Notes: generated by a model not told the origin, from the letters alone. Numbered from the stretch's first letter, positions 27,633 to 40,017 are shown. The stretch: DNA of 64,000 bases from Shinella daejeonensis (GCF_024281235.1 NZ_JAHWXY010000014.1:1-64000), one strand, 5' to 3'. Program-made: numbers and translations.

Positions 27633-30600
27633 TCAGTATTCCTTTTCGTAGAATATGCCCGCGCCGGCATTGCCACCGCTGCCGGCCTCGCCCCGCAACT
27701 TCAGCCCGCGCCCGACATCGAGGTTGATCACCGCCTTCGCGCCATTGGTCTCGGGATCCTGCTTCAGTTCGATATAGGTGCGGTCGTTCAGGTATTTTCC
27801 GGCCGAAACCTGGGCCCGGCCTTCCGAATCGGTGGTGATGTCGAGATCGTCCACGCCGAGCTTGCTGCGCAGGCTGTTGAGAAGGCCGGTCGAGCGCCCG
27901 CCGGCAAGCTCGCTTGCAGCCGCCGCGAGCTGCGCGATCTGCACCGCCGAAAGGTTCGACATCGAGCGATTGAAGATCAGCTGGGCCAGGATTTCGTCCT
28001 GCGGCAGCGAGGGCGAAGACATGAAGGTGACGGTCGGATTGCTGGCCACACCGGCGACAGTCACGGAAATCTCGGTCCTGTCGGCCGTGGTGGTGGCCAC
28101 GAAATTGACCGTCGGCACGAGACCGCCGGCAAAACCGATGGTGGCCGTCGAGAAATCGAGCCGGCGCGTCAGGATCTCCATGCGCCCGCGCTCCAGCTGG
28201 AAACCGCCCGAGATGCTGGGATCGGCCGAGGTGCCGGCAATCGTCAGATCGCCGCCGAACTCCGCATTGATGCCGCGCCCGCGCACGAAGACCTGGCCCG
28301 GCGCGGTGATGGTGAGATCCAGGCCGATGCCCCGCGTTTCCTTGTCGCCCCCCACGTCCGGCGAAATATCCGCTGCCATCCGCTGTACGTCGGCCGGCGC
28401 GTTGCGGTGCCGGATATCGATTTCCGACAGGGTCGCCGGCAATTTCTGCGGAATGGTGATATTGGCCTTCCGGATGGCGATCCTGCCGCCGAGCGACAGG
28501 CCCGTCAGCGCCGGTCCCTTGAGGGTAAGGTCGCCCGCAAGCGTGGCAGCGACCAGCGTGCCATCCACATAGGTGATATCGCCAAGCTTGACGGCGACAT
28601 CGACGGGAAAGCCGCTGTCGGGGGCGATACCGACCGTACCGGTCGCCGAGATCGCCCCGCCGCTCGCCAGTTGGCCGCCGAACTCCTGGATCACCGCCTG
28701 CCGCCCGTCGAGCGAGACGCGCAGGGCAAGCTTCTCCACCGCCAGATTGCGCCGGACGTCGACCAGCCGCGCACCGGAGGAGGCGATCGTCCCGGTCACC
28801 AGCGGCTGCGCCGCCGTGCCCGAAACGGCAAGATCCACATTGGCATCGCCCGTCAGCACGAATCCCTGCGCCGAAAGCTGGTTCTGCAACAGACTGAACG
28901 GCACCGTGCCGTTGAACTTGAGCGAAAGCGGCGTCTGCCCCCCCACGCCGACCGTGCCGCCGCCCTTGAAGAAAAGACCGCCGGCCCCGGTGAGACTGGC
29001 GTCCAGACGCAGCCTATTGTCGGCAAAGACGCCGTTTGCGCCGATATCGATCGTCCCGACGCCGGCCGCCCTGGTCTGGCTTGTCGCCGCCCCCTTCCAG
29101 TCAAGCGCATAATCGACAGTCGGGCTGGCCGCCTGCCCCTTGACGATCACGGTGCCGTCGATCCGTCCTTCCGCATCGAGGCCCGCGGCGAAATTATTGG
29201 CAAGCGCCGCCGGCAGCGCATTGAGCTTCACCGTCAGATCCAGCGCCTCGCCCGCACGGCCGGACGCCGTCACGGAGCCGCTTCCCGTCTCGACGGTGAG
29301 CCCGTCGATCCGGGCTGCGCCATCCACCACCTCTATGGTCGTCGGCCGGGCGAGTTTCACGGCGATGCCGCGCGGCTTCGCCTCGAAGGACTGGAGGGCG
29401 ACGGCAAGTCCCTGCGGCCGCTGCTCCACCCGCCCGCTGGTCGACAGGGGCGCCCCATCGAGCTTTCCAGCAAGTTCGAAGCCGGTATTGGTACCTTCAC
29501 GCGAGAAATCGAGTCGCAGCGCCTCCAGGCGGTTTTCGCCGGCCGCGACACGGTCGGCCCGGACCGTACCGGTGGCGGCGACCGTCGACAGGTCGGAAAT
29601 CTCCAGATCGACGGCGGGTTTCACGATGCTCAGCGTGTCGCGGGCAATCGACGAGCCGGCCGCCTGCACGCTCAGCGCCGTCTTGCCGCCGCTGGAGGCA
29701 ATCTCGACCTGGCCCGCAAGATCGCCTTGCGCCTTTTCGCCGGTCATGGCGGCCAGAAGCCCGAGATCGGGAAAATCGAACCGGATGGTGCCGTCGGGCA
29801 GGAAGGCTTCGCTCAGCGACAGCGCCCCCTTCAACGTGTTCGGGCCGATCTCCGCCTCGATCACCGGAACGGTGATCCGCCCCTCCTGCGAGGAAACCGT
29901 CGAGCGGACGTTGATCGCCTGACCATCGAGGGCGCCGGTCGCAGTGAGATCGCCGCTCGGCCCCTCCGCAGCCGTCCGTCCGTCGAGCGTGACGACAAGG
30001 TCGCTCAGCGTCCGGCCGGACAGCGTCGCGCCGCTTGCCGTCACCTTGCCGGCGATCGCCAGCGTGTCGAGCGGCCCGGACGCCGAAATGTCGAAATCCG
30101 CCGTCCCGGAGGCATCGGCCAGAAGCTTGCCGAGGTCGATAACGCTGCCGGCCAGTTTCGCATCGAGCGTGTCTCCGTCGAGCGATACGCCGCCATTGGC
30201 CTCCAGCGTGCCGGACTTGACCATCAGATCGCTGAGCCGGAGGGCGCCGCCTGCCGCAAGCGCCAGCCTGCCGTCGACCGCGATGGTGGTGTCGAATTTC
30301 CCGGCCAGCGCCTCCGGCAGAACGGCCGGCAGGGCGAAGAGCTTGAAGGCGAGATCCGCCTCGCCGCTTTCCAGCCCGTATCCGCCGGAAAGCGTCCCGC
30401 CGATACTGGCGCTCTCGATGGTCGCCGGGTCGAAGGCGATCCGCGCCGGCGTCACGCCGAGCGTCGCGGCGACCTTGACCGGCCCCTTCACGAGACGGTC
30501 GAGATCGGGGCTGGAAAACGCCGTCCCGCCGGTCTCGAGAACCGTCTCGATCGATCCGGAGCGGCTGGCGACATCGAAGGCGGCGCTATGGGCCGAAAGC

Positions 30601-31805
30601 CGCAGGGCGTCGATCCGGCCGGCCGGCAGCGCAAGGGATGAGACCCGCGCGCTCATGTCGAGCACCGCCGCGCTCGCCTCGCCGGCAAGCGTCAGCTCCG
30701 CCCCCTCGATCAGAAGGTTGAGGTCGCCTCCGGCAAGCGGCCAGCGGAAATCGACGGGCCCGTCGCGGCCGGCAAGCCGTATTGCAAGATCGTTCTCGCC
30801 CCGGGCGCTCGCCGTGCCGGACGCGTCGAGCGTCATCGCCCCGGTCGTCACCCGGCCGCTTTCGATCCGCACCATGTCGGATCCGTCGAAACCCGCGCGC
30901 AGGTCGATGCCGGTCTCGCCGGCGAAAAGCGGCCGCAACTGCGGCGGCATCAGCGCATCGAAGGAACCGCCGCCGGTGAGCGCCACCTCATGCAATCCGT
31001 TTTCCGCAAGCGCGTGGCTTCCGTCGAGGTGCAGGATTTCCTCGCCGTCGAGCGCGGCGGTCAGCCGGCCCGTCCATTCGGAAAGCGGCCCTTCGCCGGT
31101 CAGCCGGATCGCCACGGCGGGCGCGCCCGGCAGCTTCAGGAGGGTCGCCAGGATGCCTCCCTCCGGCTCCCGCACATCGGCCTCCAGCCGCAATTCGTTC
31201 CTGTCTGGATCGAAGACGATATCCGCAGCCACGCGCGCCTCCGGCCGCGCCTTTTCCGAAGCGGCGATCTTCGCGGCCATGCGTTCGGCGGCCGCGTCGG
31301 CGCTGGCCGAAACGGCGATACGCTGATCCTGCCCGGCGACCGCCGCCGCCACGAAAAGCTCCGGCACCTCGAGCGCGCCGACATGCACTTCCACCGGCAG
31401 GGAGAAGCCGCCGCCGGACGACGGGCTCTCGCCGGTCGTCTCGGGAAGGCGCAGCAGGGAAACGGAAGAGGCGGCGATGCGCTCCGCGTCGAACCGGAAG
31501 AACAGGAGATCGAGCGGCGACCAGTCGACGGCAAGGTCACGCACCTCCGCATAGACGCCCTTCTGGTCGGAAAGCGTGATCGCATCCGCCCGAAGCCGGC
31601 CGGTAAGCAGCCCGGAGGGCGCCTCGATCGTCAGCCCCTGGCCGTTGGCGGCAGCAATCTTCTCCGCTTGCGAGACTGCGAAGCGCGCACCCGTATCGGT
31701 AAAGCCGATGAAGCCGAGCAGCAGGAAGGCGACGAGCAGAACCGCCGCGAGGCCGTAACCGGCATAGCGAAGAGCGGGGCGGAGAATTCGGGACAGCCTG
31801 TTCAT
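27633..31805 (-). CDS. tamB: Translocation and assembly module inner-membrane protein TamB
   Basis: TamB is a very long bridge protein that spans the periplasm and works with TamA in outer-membrane protein insertion and, as an AsmA-like protein, probably in lipid transport. The 1390-residue product has one N-terminal membrane anchor (about 16-36: GYGLAAVLLVAFLLLGFIGF), a long repetitive beta-strand region rich in Gly/Ala/Leu/Asp that should form a hydrophobic groove, and the conserved C-terminal DUF490/TamB domain ending in IFYEKEY. It lies 104 bases after tamA on the same strand. The C-terminal domain and gene pairing make the call firm. Confidence 0.95.
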   Translation of the reverse strand: MNRLSRILRPALRYAGYGLAAVLLVAFLLLGFIGFTDTGARFAVSQAEKIAAANGQGLTIEAPSGLLTGRLRADAITLSDQKGVYAEVRDLAVDWSPLDLLFFRFDAERIAASSVSLLRLPETTGESPSSGGGFSLPVEVHVGALEVPELFVAAAVAGQDQRIAVSASADAAAERMAAKIAASEKARPEARVAADIVFDPDRNELRLEADVREPEGGILATLLKLPGAPAVAIRLTGEGPLSEWTGRLTAALDGEEILHLDGSHALAENGLHEVALTGGGSFDALMPPQLRPLFAGETGIDLRAGFDGSDMVRIESGRVTTGAMTLDASGTASARGENDLAIRLAGRDGPVDFRWPLAGGDLNLLIEGAELTLAGEASAAVLDMSARVSSLALPAGRIDALRLSAHSAAFDVASRSGSIETVLETGGTAFSSPDLDRLVKGPVKVAATLGVTPARIAFDPATIESASIGGTLSGGYGLESGEADLAFKLFALPAVLPEALAGKFDTTIAVDGRLALAAGGALRLSDLMVKSGTLEANGGVSLDGDTLDAKLAGSVIDLGKLLADASGTADFDISASGPLDTLAIAGKVTASGATLSGRTLSDLVVTLDGRTAAEGPSGDLTATGALDGQAINVRSTVSSQEGRITVPVIEAEIGPNTLKGALSLSEAFLPDGTIRFDFPDLGLLAAMTGEKAQGDLAGQVEIASSGGKTALSVQAAGSSIARDTLSIVKPAVDLEISDLSTVAATGTVRADRVAAGENRLEALRLDFSREGTNTGFELAGKLDGAPLSTSGRVEQRPQGLAVALQSFEAKPRGIAVKLARPTTIEVVDGAARIDGLTVETGSGSVTASGRAGEALDLTVKLNALPAALANNFAAGLDAEGRIDGTVIVKGQAASPTVDYALDWKGAATSQTRAAGVGTIDIGANGVFADNRLRLDASLTGAGGLFFKGGGTVGVGGQTPLSLKFNGTVPFSLLQNQLSAQGFVLTGDANVDLAVSGTAAQPLVTGTIASSGARLVDVRRNLAVEKLALRVSLDGRQAVIQEFGGQLASGGAISATGTVGIAPDSGFPVDVAVKLGDITYVDGTLVAATLAGDLTLKGPALTGLSLGGRIAIRKANITIPQKLPATLSEIDIRHRNAPADVQRMAADISPDVGGDKETRGIGLDLTITAPGQVFVRGRGINAEFGGDLTIAGTSADPSISGGFQLERGRMEILTRRLDFSTATIGFAGGLVPTVNFVATTTADRTEISVTVAGVASNPTVTFMSSPSLPQDEILAQLIFNRSMSNLSAVQIAQLAAAASELAGGRSTGLLNSLRSKLGVDDLDITTDSEGRAQVSAGKYLNDRTYIELKQDPETNGAKAVINLDVGRGLKLRGEAGSGGNAGAGIFYEKEY

Positions 31806-31909
31806 GCCTCATCCATAGCGCGGGGGTACGAAAGAGCGAATCGCCCATACCTGTGTTGTCGCCGATTCCGCCGGACGATCAAGAGTCTGTCCGGCGAATG
31901 CGGCGATTG

Positions 31910-33829
31910 TCAGAATGATTGCCCGATCCCGGCGTAAACGCCGAAGGACGTACCGCCCGGATATTTGTCGAGTGGAACGGCGACGTCGAGCCGCAACGGG
32001 CCGAAGGGCGTCGCATAGCGCAGGCCGACGCCCGCGCCGGCGCGGATGTCCTCGAAATCGGGGACCGCGCTGGTGGAGACCGTGCCGACGTCGAGGAAGG
32101 GAACGACCCCTATCGTCTCGGTCACGTTGACACGCACTTCCGCCGTTGCATTGACGTAGGAGCGGCCGCCAAGCTGCTTGCCGGCGCCGTTGCGGGGCGA
32201 AATCTCCTGATAGCCGTAGCCGCGCACGGTGCCGCCGCCGCCGAGGAAGAACCGGCGGGGCGCGGGAATGTCCGAAAGCGAGCCCACGCCGACGATGGTG
32301 CCGGCCGCAAGCTTGCCGGCCAGGACGGTGCGCTCCTCGGAGCCCAGCGCCTTGTAGCCGGTAATCGCGCCCTCGAAGCTGGAAAACAGCGTTCCGCGCT
32401 CGGTCTCGTAGCTCGGCTTGGCATTGATCAGCGCCCGATAGCCCTTGGTCGGGTTGAGCTTGTCGTCGCGGGTGTCGCGCACGTATTCGATCGGGATGGC
32501 GACCGTCAGATAGGTATTCTTGCCGAAGGCGTCATCGACATCGCTCCACATGACCTCGCCGCCGGCGCTGACCGTATCGACATCGGAAAGCTCAACACTC
32601 ACGCCCGCCGCGCCGGTGAAGGTCAGCGCCTGATAGGCGTCAGGATCGACATAGGCCGCCTTGAGGCTGGCATTGAACGTCGTGGCGGGGCCGAAAGCGC
32701 CCGGCTTGGAAAAGAGGATGGCGCTCGAATAGTCGAGATCGCCGAAGCGTCCCTCGCCGATGCGGTTGATCGCGCCCTCGACGCGCAGCGATTCCGCCCG
32801 GCCGAACAGGTTGCGGTGACCCCAGTAGCCCTGCAACCCGAGGCCGTCGGTATTGGAGACCTGCGCGCCGAAGCCGAAATAGCGATGCTTGCCCTCGGAA
32901 ACCTCGATGGTCATCGGCAGCGATCCGTCGGGGGCAAGCGCCGTCGCCTCGCGGATCGTCACGCTGGAAAAGACGCCGAGCTGGCGCAATCTGTCGGCCG
33001 CCTTGGCGAGCGCCTCCGGCGAATAGGGCTGGCCCGCGTTGATGCGTGAATAGCTCGCCACGAAATCCGCATCGACGGTTTTCGTGCCGGTGACCCCCAC
33101 CGCGCCGACCGGCGCGACCGGGCCGCCCTCCGCGGCGATCACCACATCCACCGTCTGCGTGCGGTGATCGGCCGTGGCGTTGCGCTCGGTAAGCTTGGCG
33201 AAGGGACGGCCTTCGGCCTTCAGGTCGGCGACGATCTTCTCGCCGGCCTTCAGGATGAGGATGGAATCCGCCGGCTCTCCCGGCGTGATGCCGTAATCGG
33301 CGGGGTTGCGGCCCTCCGCATCGCCCGAGAAGGCGACCTCGCCGAAGGCGAAGACCGGCCCCGGCCGTACGCGAACGGTGACGGGAACGGGGCCCTGGTG
33401 CGCAAATTCCGGATTGGGCGGCAGCCGGTCGAGATCCTCCCCGGCGATGGTCACCTCCACCACGCCGCCGTAACGGGCCTTTTCATAGAGCGCGGCGAGA
33501 ATGCGGTCGCGGTCGTCACGCGCCTTGATGACCAGGCCGAGATCGCCGGAAACCGGCTTTTCCTCGTCCATCTTGAGCATCGAGGCGTTTTCGACGACGT
33601 CCTTCAGTTCCTCGTCGGAACCGGCGTCCAGGGTGAGCGTATAGGACACCGGGTCGATGACCGTCGGCTCGTCCTCATCCTTCTCGAAGAATTTCCAGCC
33701 GAAGATTTCGAAGGCATGGGCAGGCGTCGCCGCCATCGGCACGCAGAAAAGCGCCGCCGCCGCAACCAGCACGGTGCCCGCCTTGAGAAACGCAATACTC
33801 TTTTCCAGCCGGTTCACGATGCCCCACAT
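31910..33829 (-). CDS. tamA: Translocation and assembly module outer-membrane protein TamA
   Basis: TamA is an Omp85-family outer-membrane barrel that partners TamB in inserting autotransporters and other barrel proteins. The 639-residue protein has a signal peptide (hydrophobic about 13-33, cleavage near AHA-FE), periplasmic POTRA domains (about 50-320), and a C-terminal Bac_surface_Ag barrel with the RGY motif (GGGGTVRGYGYQE) that binds the barrel lumen and the terminal aromatic residue (GIGQSF). It is upstream of tamB in the usual tamAB order. The first 25 residues could start at an internal Met, but MWGIVNRLE fits. Confidence 0.95.
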   Translation of the reverse strand: MWGIVNRLEKSIAFLKAGTVLVAAAALFCVPMAATPAHAFEIFGWKFFEKDEDEPTVIDPVSYTLTLDAGSDEELKDVVENASMLKMDEEKPVSGDLGLVIKARDDRDRILAALYEKARYGGVVEVTIAGEDLDRLPPNPEFAHQGPVPVTVRVRPGPVFAFGEVAFSGDAEGRNPADYGITPGEPADSILILKAGEKIVADLKAEGRPFAKLTERNATADHRTQTVDVVIAAEGGPVAPVGAVGVTGTKTVDADFVASYSRINAGQPYSPEALAKAADRLRQLGVFSSVTIREATALAPDGSLPMTIEVSEGKHRYFGFGAQVSNTDGLGLQGYWGHRNLFGRAESLRVEGAINRIGEGRFGDLDYSSAILFSKPGAFGPATTFNASLKAAYVDPDAYQALTFTGAAGVSVELSDVDTVSAGGEVMWSDVDDAFGKNTYLTVAIPIEYVRDTRDDKLNPTKGYRALINAKPSYETERGTLFSSFEGAITGYKALGSEERTVLAGKLAAGTIVGVGSLSDIPAPRRFFLGGGGTVRGYGYQEISPRNGAGKQLGGRSYVNATAEVRVNVTETIGVVPFLDVGTVSTSAVPDFEDIRAGAGVGLRYATPFGPLRLDVAVPLDKYPGGTSFGVYAGIGQSF

Positions 33830-34024
33830 TGGCTGTTGTCCGCCGCCTCTATTCCTCGAGTGGGAAGCCAGGCTTCGCCACGAACTTCGGAAACCCCGTC
33901 ACATCCGGGGCGTCAGGCTGGAAAAGACCCTAACGTGTTAGGTTTTCCGTAAGATTAACGCCGTTCTACACGGACAGGCCGGCAATTTGAAGCGCTTGTG
34001 GAAATTTCACCGGTGTGGGCGCAT

Positions 34025-34057
34025 GGAAAGGCCCCGGGGCTCGCCCGGGGCCTTTCC
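34025..34057. terminator. Strong 14-bp hairpin between the lipoprotein gene and tamA
   Basis: GGAAAGGCCCCGGG (34025-34038) pairs perfectly with CCCGGGGCCTTTCC (34044-34057) around a 5-base loop. It lies 18 bases after the lipoprotein stop on the minus strand. There is no long T tail, but the stem is strong enough that a terminator or mRNA-stabilising role is likely. Confidence 0.7.
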
Positions 34058-34075
34058 GGATCCGATCCCGGCAGG

Positions 34076-34339
34076 TCAGTAACCACGCGGGCAGGAATCG
34101 ATGTAGCGGCGGCCGTAGCGGTCGCGGTAATAGCACTGGCCGGGCTGTTCCGAAACGGAACCGATGACGGCGCCAGAAACACCGCCGATGGCCGCGCCGA
34201 CGGCCGCGCCACGAACGTTGCCGGTGACCGCGCCGCCGATGATTGCGCCGGAAGCTGCGCCGATACCCGCGCCCTTCTCCGTCGCCGTGCAGCCTGCAAC
34301 CGAAAGTCCGACCAGGACAAGCGCAATGACTTTCTTCAT
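34076..34339 (-). CDS. Small glycine-zipper lipoprotein
   Basis: An 87-residue lipoprotein: [17 protein letters not shown] gives a clear signal II lipobox with acylated C17. The mature part is a glycine-zipper region ([36 protein letters not shown]) of the 17-kDa surface antigen / YMGG type, and a Tyr/Arg-rich tail [18 protein letters not shown]. Such proteins sit in the outer membrane; exact role unknown. The same frame stays open for 348 more codons upstream, but those have no ribosome site or signal, so the start at 34339 is chosen. Monocistronic, ended by a strong hairpin. Confidence 0.85.
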   Translation of the reverse strand: MKKVIALVLVGLSVAGCTATEKGAGIGAASGAIIGGAVTGNVRGAAVGAAIGGVSGAVIGSVSEQPGQCYYRDRYGRRYIDSCPRGY

Positions 34340-34798
34340 GAAGGTGTTCTCCAATGTTGTGCAGCGGCCGTTCATGCCGGGCACGCGCATCCCCTTATTA
34401 CTCAAGGCAACACACCGCATCCGTCTACGACAGCGAGGTCTGTCCAAAATCGAAAATATAGTCCGGAACGGGGAAGTCCATGGCGGCCGGCTATTTTTTT
34501 GATCGGAACGTCGACCGGGGCGTTCTTTCGTCCCCGTCCTTCCGCCGGATGGCGCGAATTTCCCGGCCCGCGAAAAGTATCGGTTGATCGGCGGTCGAAA
34601 AAGACAAATGATGCTTCCGGCCGATGCCGCCGCCATGCGGGAGAACGGCGAGATGGGCATCGGAACGGCCGCAAGCGCCAGCGCGAGCGGAAAAGCAGGC
34701 CACCGGGTCGCCCGGTCCGACGCCACGCCTGTGAATGCAGGCAGCCACGGTCCGCCCGAGCGACCGTCCCGGTGAGGATAACCGCCAGGGAGGAGCGA
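34340..34798. other. Intergenic region between lipoprotein gene and coxS
   Basis: About 460 bases without a gene I can support. It must hold the leftward promoter of the lipoprotein and the rightward promoter of coxSLM. A T run at 34494-34500 is not preceded by a stable stem. No clear operator, riboswitch or repeat was found. Confidence 0.4.
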
Positions 34799-35287
34799 AT
34801 GGCGAAAGTTACGATGACCGTCAACGGGCGAAAGGTCGCGAAGGAGTGCGAGGACCGCACGCTTCTCGTCCATTTCATACGCGAGAATCTGGGCCTGACC
34901 GGAACCCATGTCGGCTGCGACACCTCCCAGTGCGGCGCCTGCGTCGTGCATATGGACGGCAAGGCCGTGAAGAGCTGTTCCATCCTGGCGGCCCAGGCCG
35001 CCGGCTCCGAGATCCTCACCATCGAGGGGCTGGCCGCCAATGGCGAACTTCACCCCGTCCAGGCCGCCTTCCGGCAGAATCACGGCCTGCAATGCGGCTT
35101 CTGCACGCCGGGCATGGTGATGACCGCCGTCGACATGATCAATCGCTACGGTGCCGTTCTCGATGAGAAAACCGTGCGGGAGAACCTTGAAGGCAACATC
35201 TGTCGATGCACCGGCTACCACAACATCGTGAAAGCCATTCTCGCCGCCGCCACGGAAATGGGCGCGGCTCGACAGGCCGCGGAATAG
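34799..35287 (+). CDS. Xanthine-oxidase-family small subunit, 2 x [2Fe-2S] (CoxS-like)
   Basis: Iron-sulphur subunit of a molybdenum hydroxylase. The 162-residue protein has an N-terminal plant-type [2Fe-2S] domain ([12 protein letters not shown] with a later Cys in VKSC) and a C-terminal helical [2Fe-2S] domain ([17 protein letters not shown]), which carry electrons from the Mo site to FAD. It has a good ribosome site (GGGAGGAG) and is the first of three genes coxS-coxL-coxM. Because the large subunit is form II, the substrate should not be assumed to be CO. Confidence 0.93.
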   Translation: MAKVTMTVNGRKVAKECEDRTLLVHFIRENLGLTGTHVGCDTSQCGACVVHMDGKAVKSCSILAAQAAGSEILTIEGLAANGELHPVQAAFRQNHGLQCGFCTPGMVMTAVDMINRYGAVLDEKTVRENLEGNICRCTGYHNIVKAILAAATEMGAARQAAE

Positions 35288-35318
35288 ACGCGGGACTGTA
35301 ACCGGGAGGAGATGAGAG

Positions 35319-37670
<2,352 letters not shown>

Positions 37671-37685
37671 AAAGGAGGAATGACC

Positions 37686-38483
37686 ATGTATGAAACGACC
37701 TATCACCGCGCCTCCTCGCTCGCCGAGGCCGTCCGCCTGCGCGCCGACAGCGACGAAGCGAAATATCTCGCCGGCGGAATGACGCTGATCCCGACCATGA
37801 AGCAGCGGCTCGCCGCCCCGAGCGAACTGGTGGACCTGCGTCACATCGCCGAACTCCGGGGCATTGCCGTCAAGGGCCGCCGGGTGAGGATCGGTGCCGG
37901 CACGCCCCATAACGAAGTCGCCACATCCGCCGCGATAAGCGCGGTTTGCCCGGCGCTTTGCCATCTCGCCGCATTGATCGGCGATCCGCTGGTGCGCCAC
38001 ATGGGCACGCTCGGCGGCTCGATCGCCAACAACGACCCGGCGGCGGACTATCCGGCCGCCATGCTGGGCCTCGACGCGACCATCATCACCGACCGCCGGG
38101 AAATCCCCGCCGGCGACTTCTTCACCGGCCTGTTCGAAACGGCGCTGGAGGATGGCGAGATCGTCGTCGCGGCGACATTCGAGGCACCGGCGCGGGCAGG
38201 CTACAGCAAGTTCGCCAATCCTGCCTCCCGCTTTGCGATGACCGGCGTCTTCGCCGCACAGGCGGCCGACGGTACGGTGCGCGTGGCCGTGACCGGCGCG
38301 GGCGCAAACGGCGTCTTCCGCCATGCCGGCCTCGAGGCGGCGCTGACACGGAACTGGTCGCCGGACGTTGTCTCCGATGTCGCCGTCGAGACGGGCGATC
38401 TCCTGTCCGACCTGCACGGCAACGCGGACTATCGCGCCAATCTGGTGAAGGTCATGGCGAAGCGCGCCGTCGCTACGGCCTGA
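37686..38483 (+). CDS. FAD-binding medium subunit of molybdenum hydroxylase (CoxM-like)
   Basis: FAD subunit that accepts electrons from CoxS and passes them to an electron carrier. The 265-residue protein has the flavin motifs AGGMTLIPTMK and TLGGSIANNDPAADYPA and the C-terminal CO-dehydrogenase flavoprotein domain. Two ATGs lie close together at 37680 and 37686; the GGAGG at 37674-37678 nearly touches the first but is 7 bases from the second, so I use the second. It closes the coxS-coxL-coxM set and is followed by a strong terminator. Confidence 0.92.
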   Translation: MYETTYHRASSLAEAVRLRADSDEAKYLAGGMTLIPTMKQRLAAPSELVDLRHIAELRGIAVKGRRVRIGAGTPHNEVATSAAISAVCPALCHLAALIGDPLVRHMGTLGGSIANNDPAADYPAAMLGLDATIITDRREIPAGDFFTGLFETALEDGEIVVAATFEAPARAGYSKFANPASRFAMTGVFAAQAADGTVRVAVTGAGANGVFRHAGLEAALTRNWSPDVVSDVAVETGDLLSDLHGNADYRANLVKVMAKRAVATA

Positions 38484-38530
38484 ACGCGCCGGGACATGCG
38501 ATACCAGGCCGGAAACAGTTCACGAAAACG

Positions 38531-38555
38531 GGACGGTTCAAGGCCGTCCTTTTTT
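38531..38555 (+). terminator. Rho-independent terminator after coxM
   Basis: GGACGG (38531-38536) pairs with CCGTCC (38544-38549) around a 7-base loop and is followed by six T residues. It separates the cox-like operon from hemA. Confidence 0.9.
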
Positions 38556-38564
38556 CGTGCAGAC

Positions 38565-38578
38565 TTGACATATATCAA
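38565..38578. promoter_or_regulatory. FNR/FixK-type box (anaerobox) upstream of hemA
   Basis: TTGAC-ATAT-ATCAA fits the FNR/FixK/FnrN consensus TTGAT-N4-ATCAA with one mismatch. It lies about 160 bases upstream of hemA and just after the coxM terminator, so it faces hemA only. A similar box precedes hemA in Bradyrhizobium, where it gives low-oxygen induction. Confidence 0.75.
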
Positions 38579-38737
38579 CGAGCGAGGGCTTCTGCCGGGG
38601 CAAGATACTTTGGAACGGTTCAAAGGTGACGCGATTTGCCGCAGCGCTTCGCATTGCAGCGAGCCGCTGCAGGGTATAGCCGATTGAACGACAGCCGGCG
38701 GCGATGAGGCCGGCGCATGAGCGGACCGGAGAAACCG

Positions 38738-39952
38738 ATGGACTTCGAGACATTCTTCAAGAACGAACTGGACGGACTGCATGAGGAGGGTCGTTACCGC
38801 GTTTTCGCCGACCTGAAGCGGCAGCGGGGAAGTTTCCCCAAGGCCGTGCGCCATACCGAGCAGGGGCCGCAGGAAGTCACCGTCTGGTGTTCGAACGATT
38901 ATCTCGGCATGGGCCAGCATCCCGAGGTCATCGAGGCGATGAAAAGCGCGCTCGACGAATGCGGCGCCGGCGCCGGCGGCACGCGCAATATCTCCGGCAC
39001 CAATCGCTATCATGTGCTGCTGGAGCAGGAGCTTGCGGATCTCCACGGCAAGGAGGCGGCCCTTCTCTTCACCTCGGGCTATGTCTCCAACTGGGCCGCA
39101 CTCGGCACGCTCTGTTCCCGCATTCCCGGCATCATCTGTTTTTCCGATGCCGGGAACCACGCTTCGATGATCGAAGGCATCCGCCATTCGAAATGCGAGC
39201 GCGTCATCTGGAAGCATAACGACCTGAAGGATCTTGAAGCGAAACTCGCCGCCGCCGATCCGAAAGCCCCCAAGATCATCGCCTTCGAATCGGTCTATTC
39301 GATGGATGGCGACATCGCCCCGATCAGGGAAATCTGCGACCTTGCCGATCGCTACGGCGCGATGACCTATCTTGATGAGGTCCACGCCGTCGGCATGTAC
39401 GGCCCGCGCGGCGGCGGCATCGCCGAGCGCGACGGCCTGATGCACCGGCTGACGGTGATCGAGGGCACGCTCGGCAAGGCCTTCGGCGTCATGGGCGGCT
39501 ATATCACGGGCTCGACGGCGCTCTGCGACTTCGTCCGCTCCTTCGCCTCGGGCTTCATCTTCACGACGGCCCTGCCGCCGACGCTGGCCGCCGGGGCGCT
39601 CACCTCGATCCGCCATCTCAAGGAGAACCAGGTCGAGCGCTTCGCCCATCAGGAACGCGTGCGCCGCCTGCGCTCGGCCCTGGATCGCAAGGGCATCCCC
39701 CATATGCCCAATCCGAGCCATATCGTGCCGGTGATGGTCGGCGACGCCGCCAAGTGCAAGTGGATTTCAGACCTGCTGCTCAACGATTTCGGCATCTATG
39801 TGCAGCCGATCAACTATCCGACGGTGCCGAAGAAGACGGAGCGCCTGCGCATCACGCCGACGCCGCTGCACACGGACGCCGATATCGACCATCTCGTCGA
39901 CGCCCTGCATTCGCTATGGTCGCATTGCGCGCTTTCGCGCGCCGTCGCCTAG
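38738..39952 (+). CDS. hemA: 5-aminolevulinate synthase
   Basis: This PLP enzyme condenses glycine with succinyl-CoA to give 5-aminolevulinate, the first step of tetrapyrrole synthesis by the alphaproteobacterial C4 route; it feeds heme and, with CobST further on, cobalamin. The 404-residue protein has [30 protein letters not shown] and the PLP lysine K247 in [14 protein letters not shown]. The start at 38738 ([11 protein letters not shown]) fits rhizobial HemA and has a GGAG 7 bases upstream; an ATG 21 bases earlier is in frame. An FNR/FixK box lies upstream, so it is likely induced at low oxygen. A palindromic repeat begins at its stop codon. Confidence 0.97.
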   Translation: MDFETFFKNELDGLHEEGRYRVFADLKRQRGSFPKAVRHTEQGPQEVTVWCSNDYLGMGQHPEVIEAMKSALDECGAGAGGTRNISGTNRYHVLLEQELADLHGKEAALLFTSGYVSNWAALGTLCSRIPGIICFSDAGNHASMIEGIRHSKCERVIWKHNDLKDLEAKLAAADPKAPKIIAFESVYSMDGDIAPIREICDLADRYGAMTYLDEVHAVGMYGPRGGGIAERDGLMHRLTVIEGTLGKAFGVMGGYITGSTALCDFVRSFASGFIFTTALPPTLAAGALTSIRHLKENQVERFAHQERVRRLRSALDRKGIPHMPNPSHIVPVMVGDAAKCKWISDLLLNDFGIYVQPINYPTVPKKTERLRITPTPLHTDADIDHLVDALHSLWSHCALSRAVA

Positions 39953-40015
39953 AGCATTTCCGGCCGAAGCGGGATCGCTTCGGCGTCGGATAATGCGGGA
40001 AAAACAAAAACCAGA
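39952..40015. repeat. Dispersed palindromic repeat, copy A (between hemA and dxr)
   Basis: An inner 9-bp stem GCCGAAGCG / CGCTTCGGC (39963-39971 and 39976-39984, loop GGAT) sits inside an outer pair GCATT / AATGC (39954-39958 and 39992-39996). The core and flanks match a second copy after the COG0523 GTPase gene. Such intergenic palindromes are scattered through rhizobial genomes. Here it lies between converging genes, where it may also act as a terminator. Confidence 0.8.
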
Positions 40016-40017
40016 CC

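Noticed and set aside
27618-30641. A 1007-codon open frame antisense to tamB
   Set aside because: The composition is Arg/Asp/Gly-rich and repetitive, with no family match; tamB on the other strand is complete.
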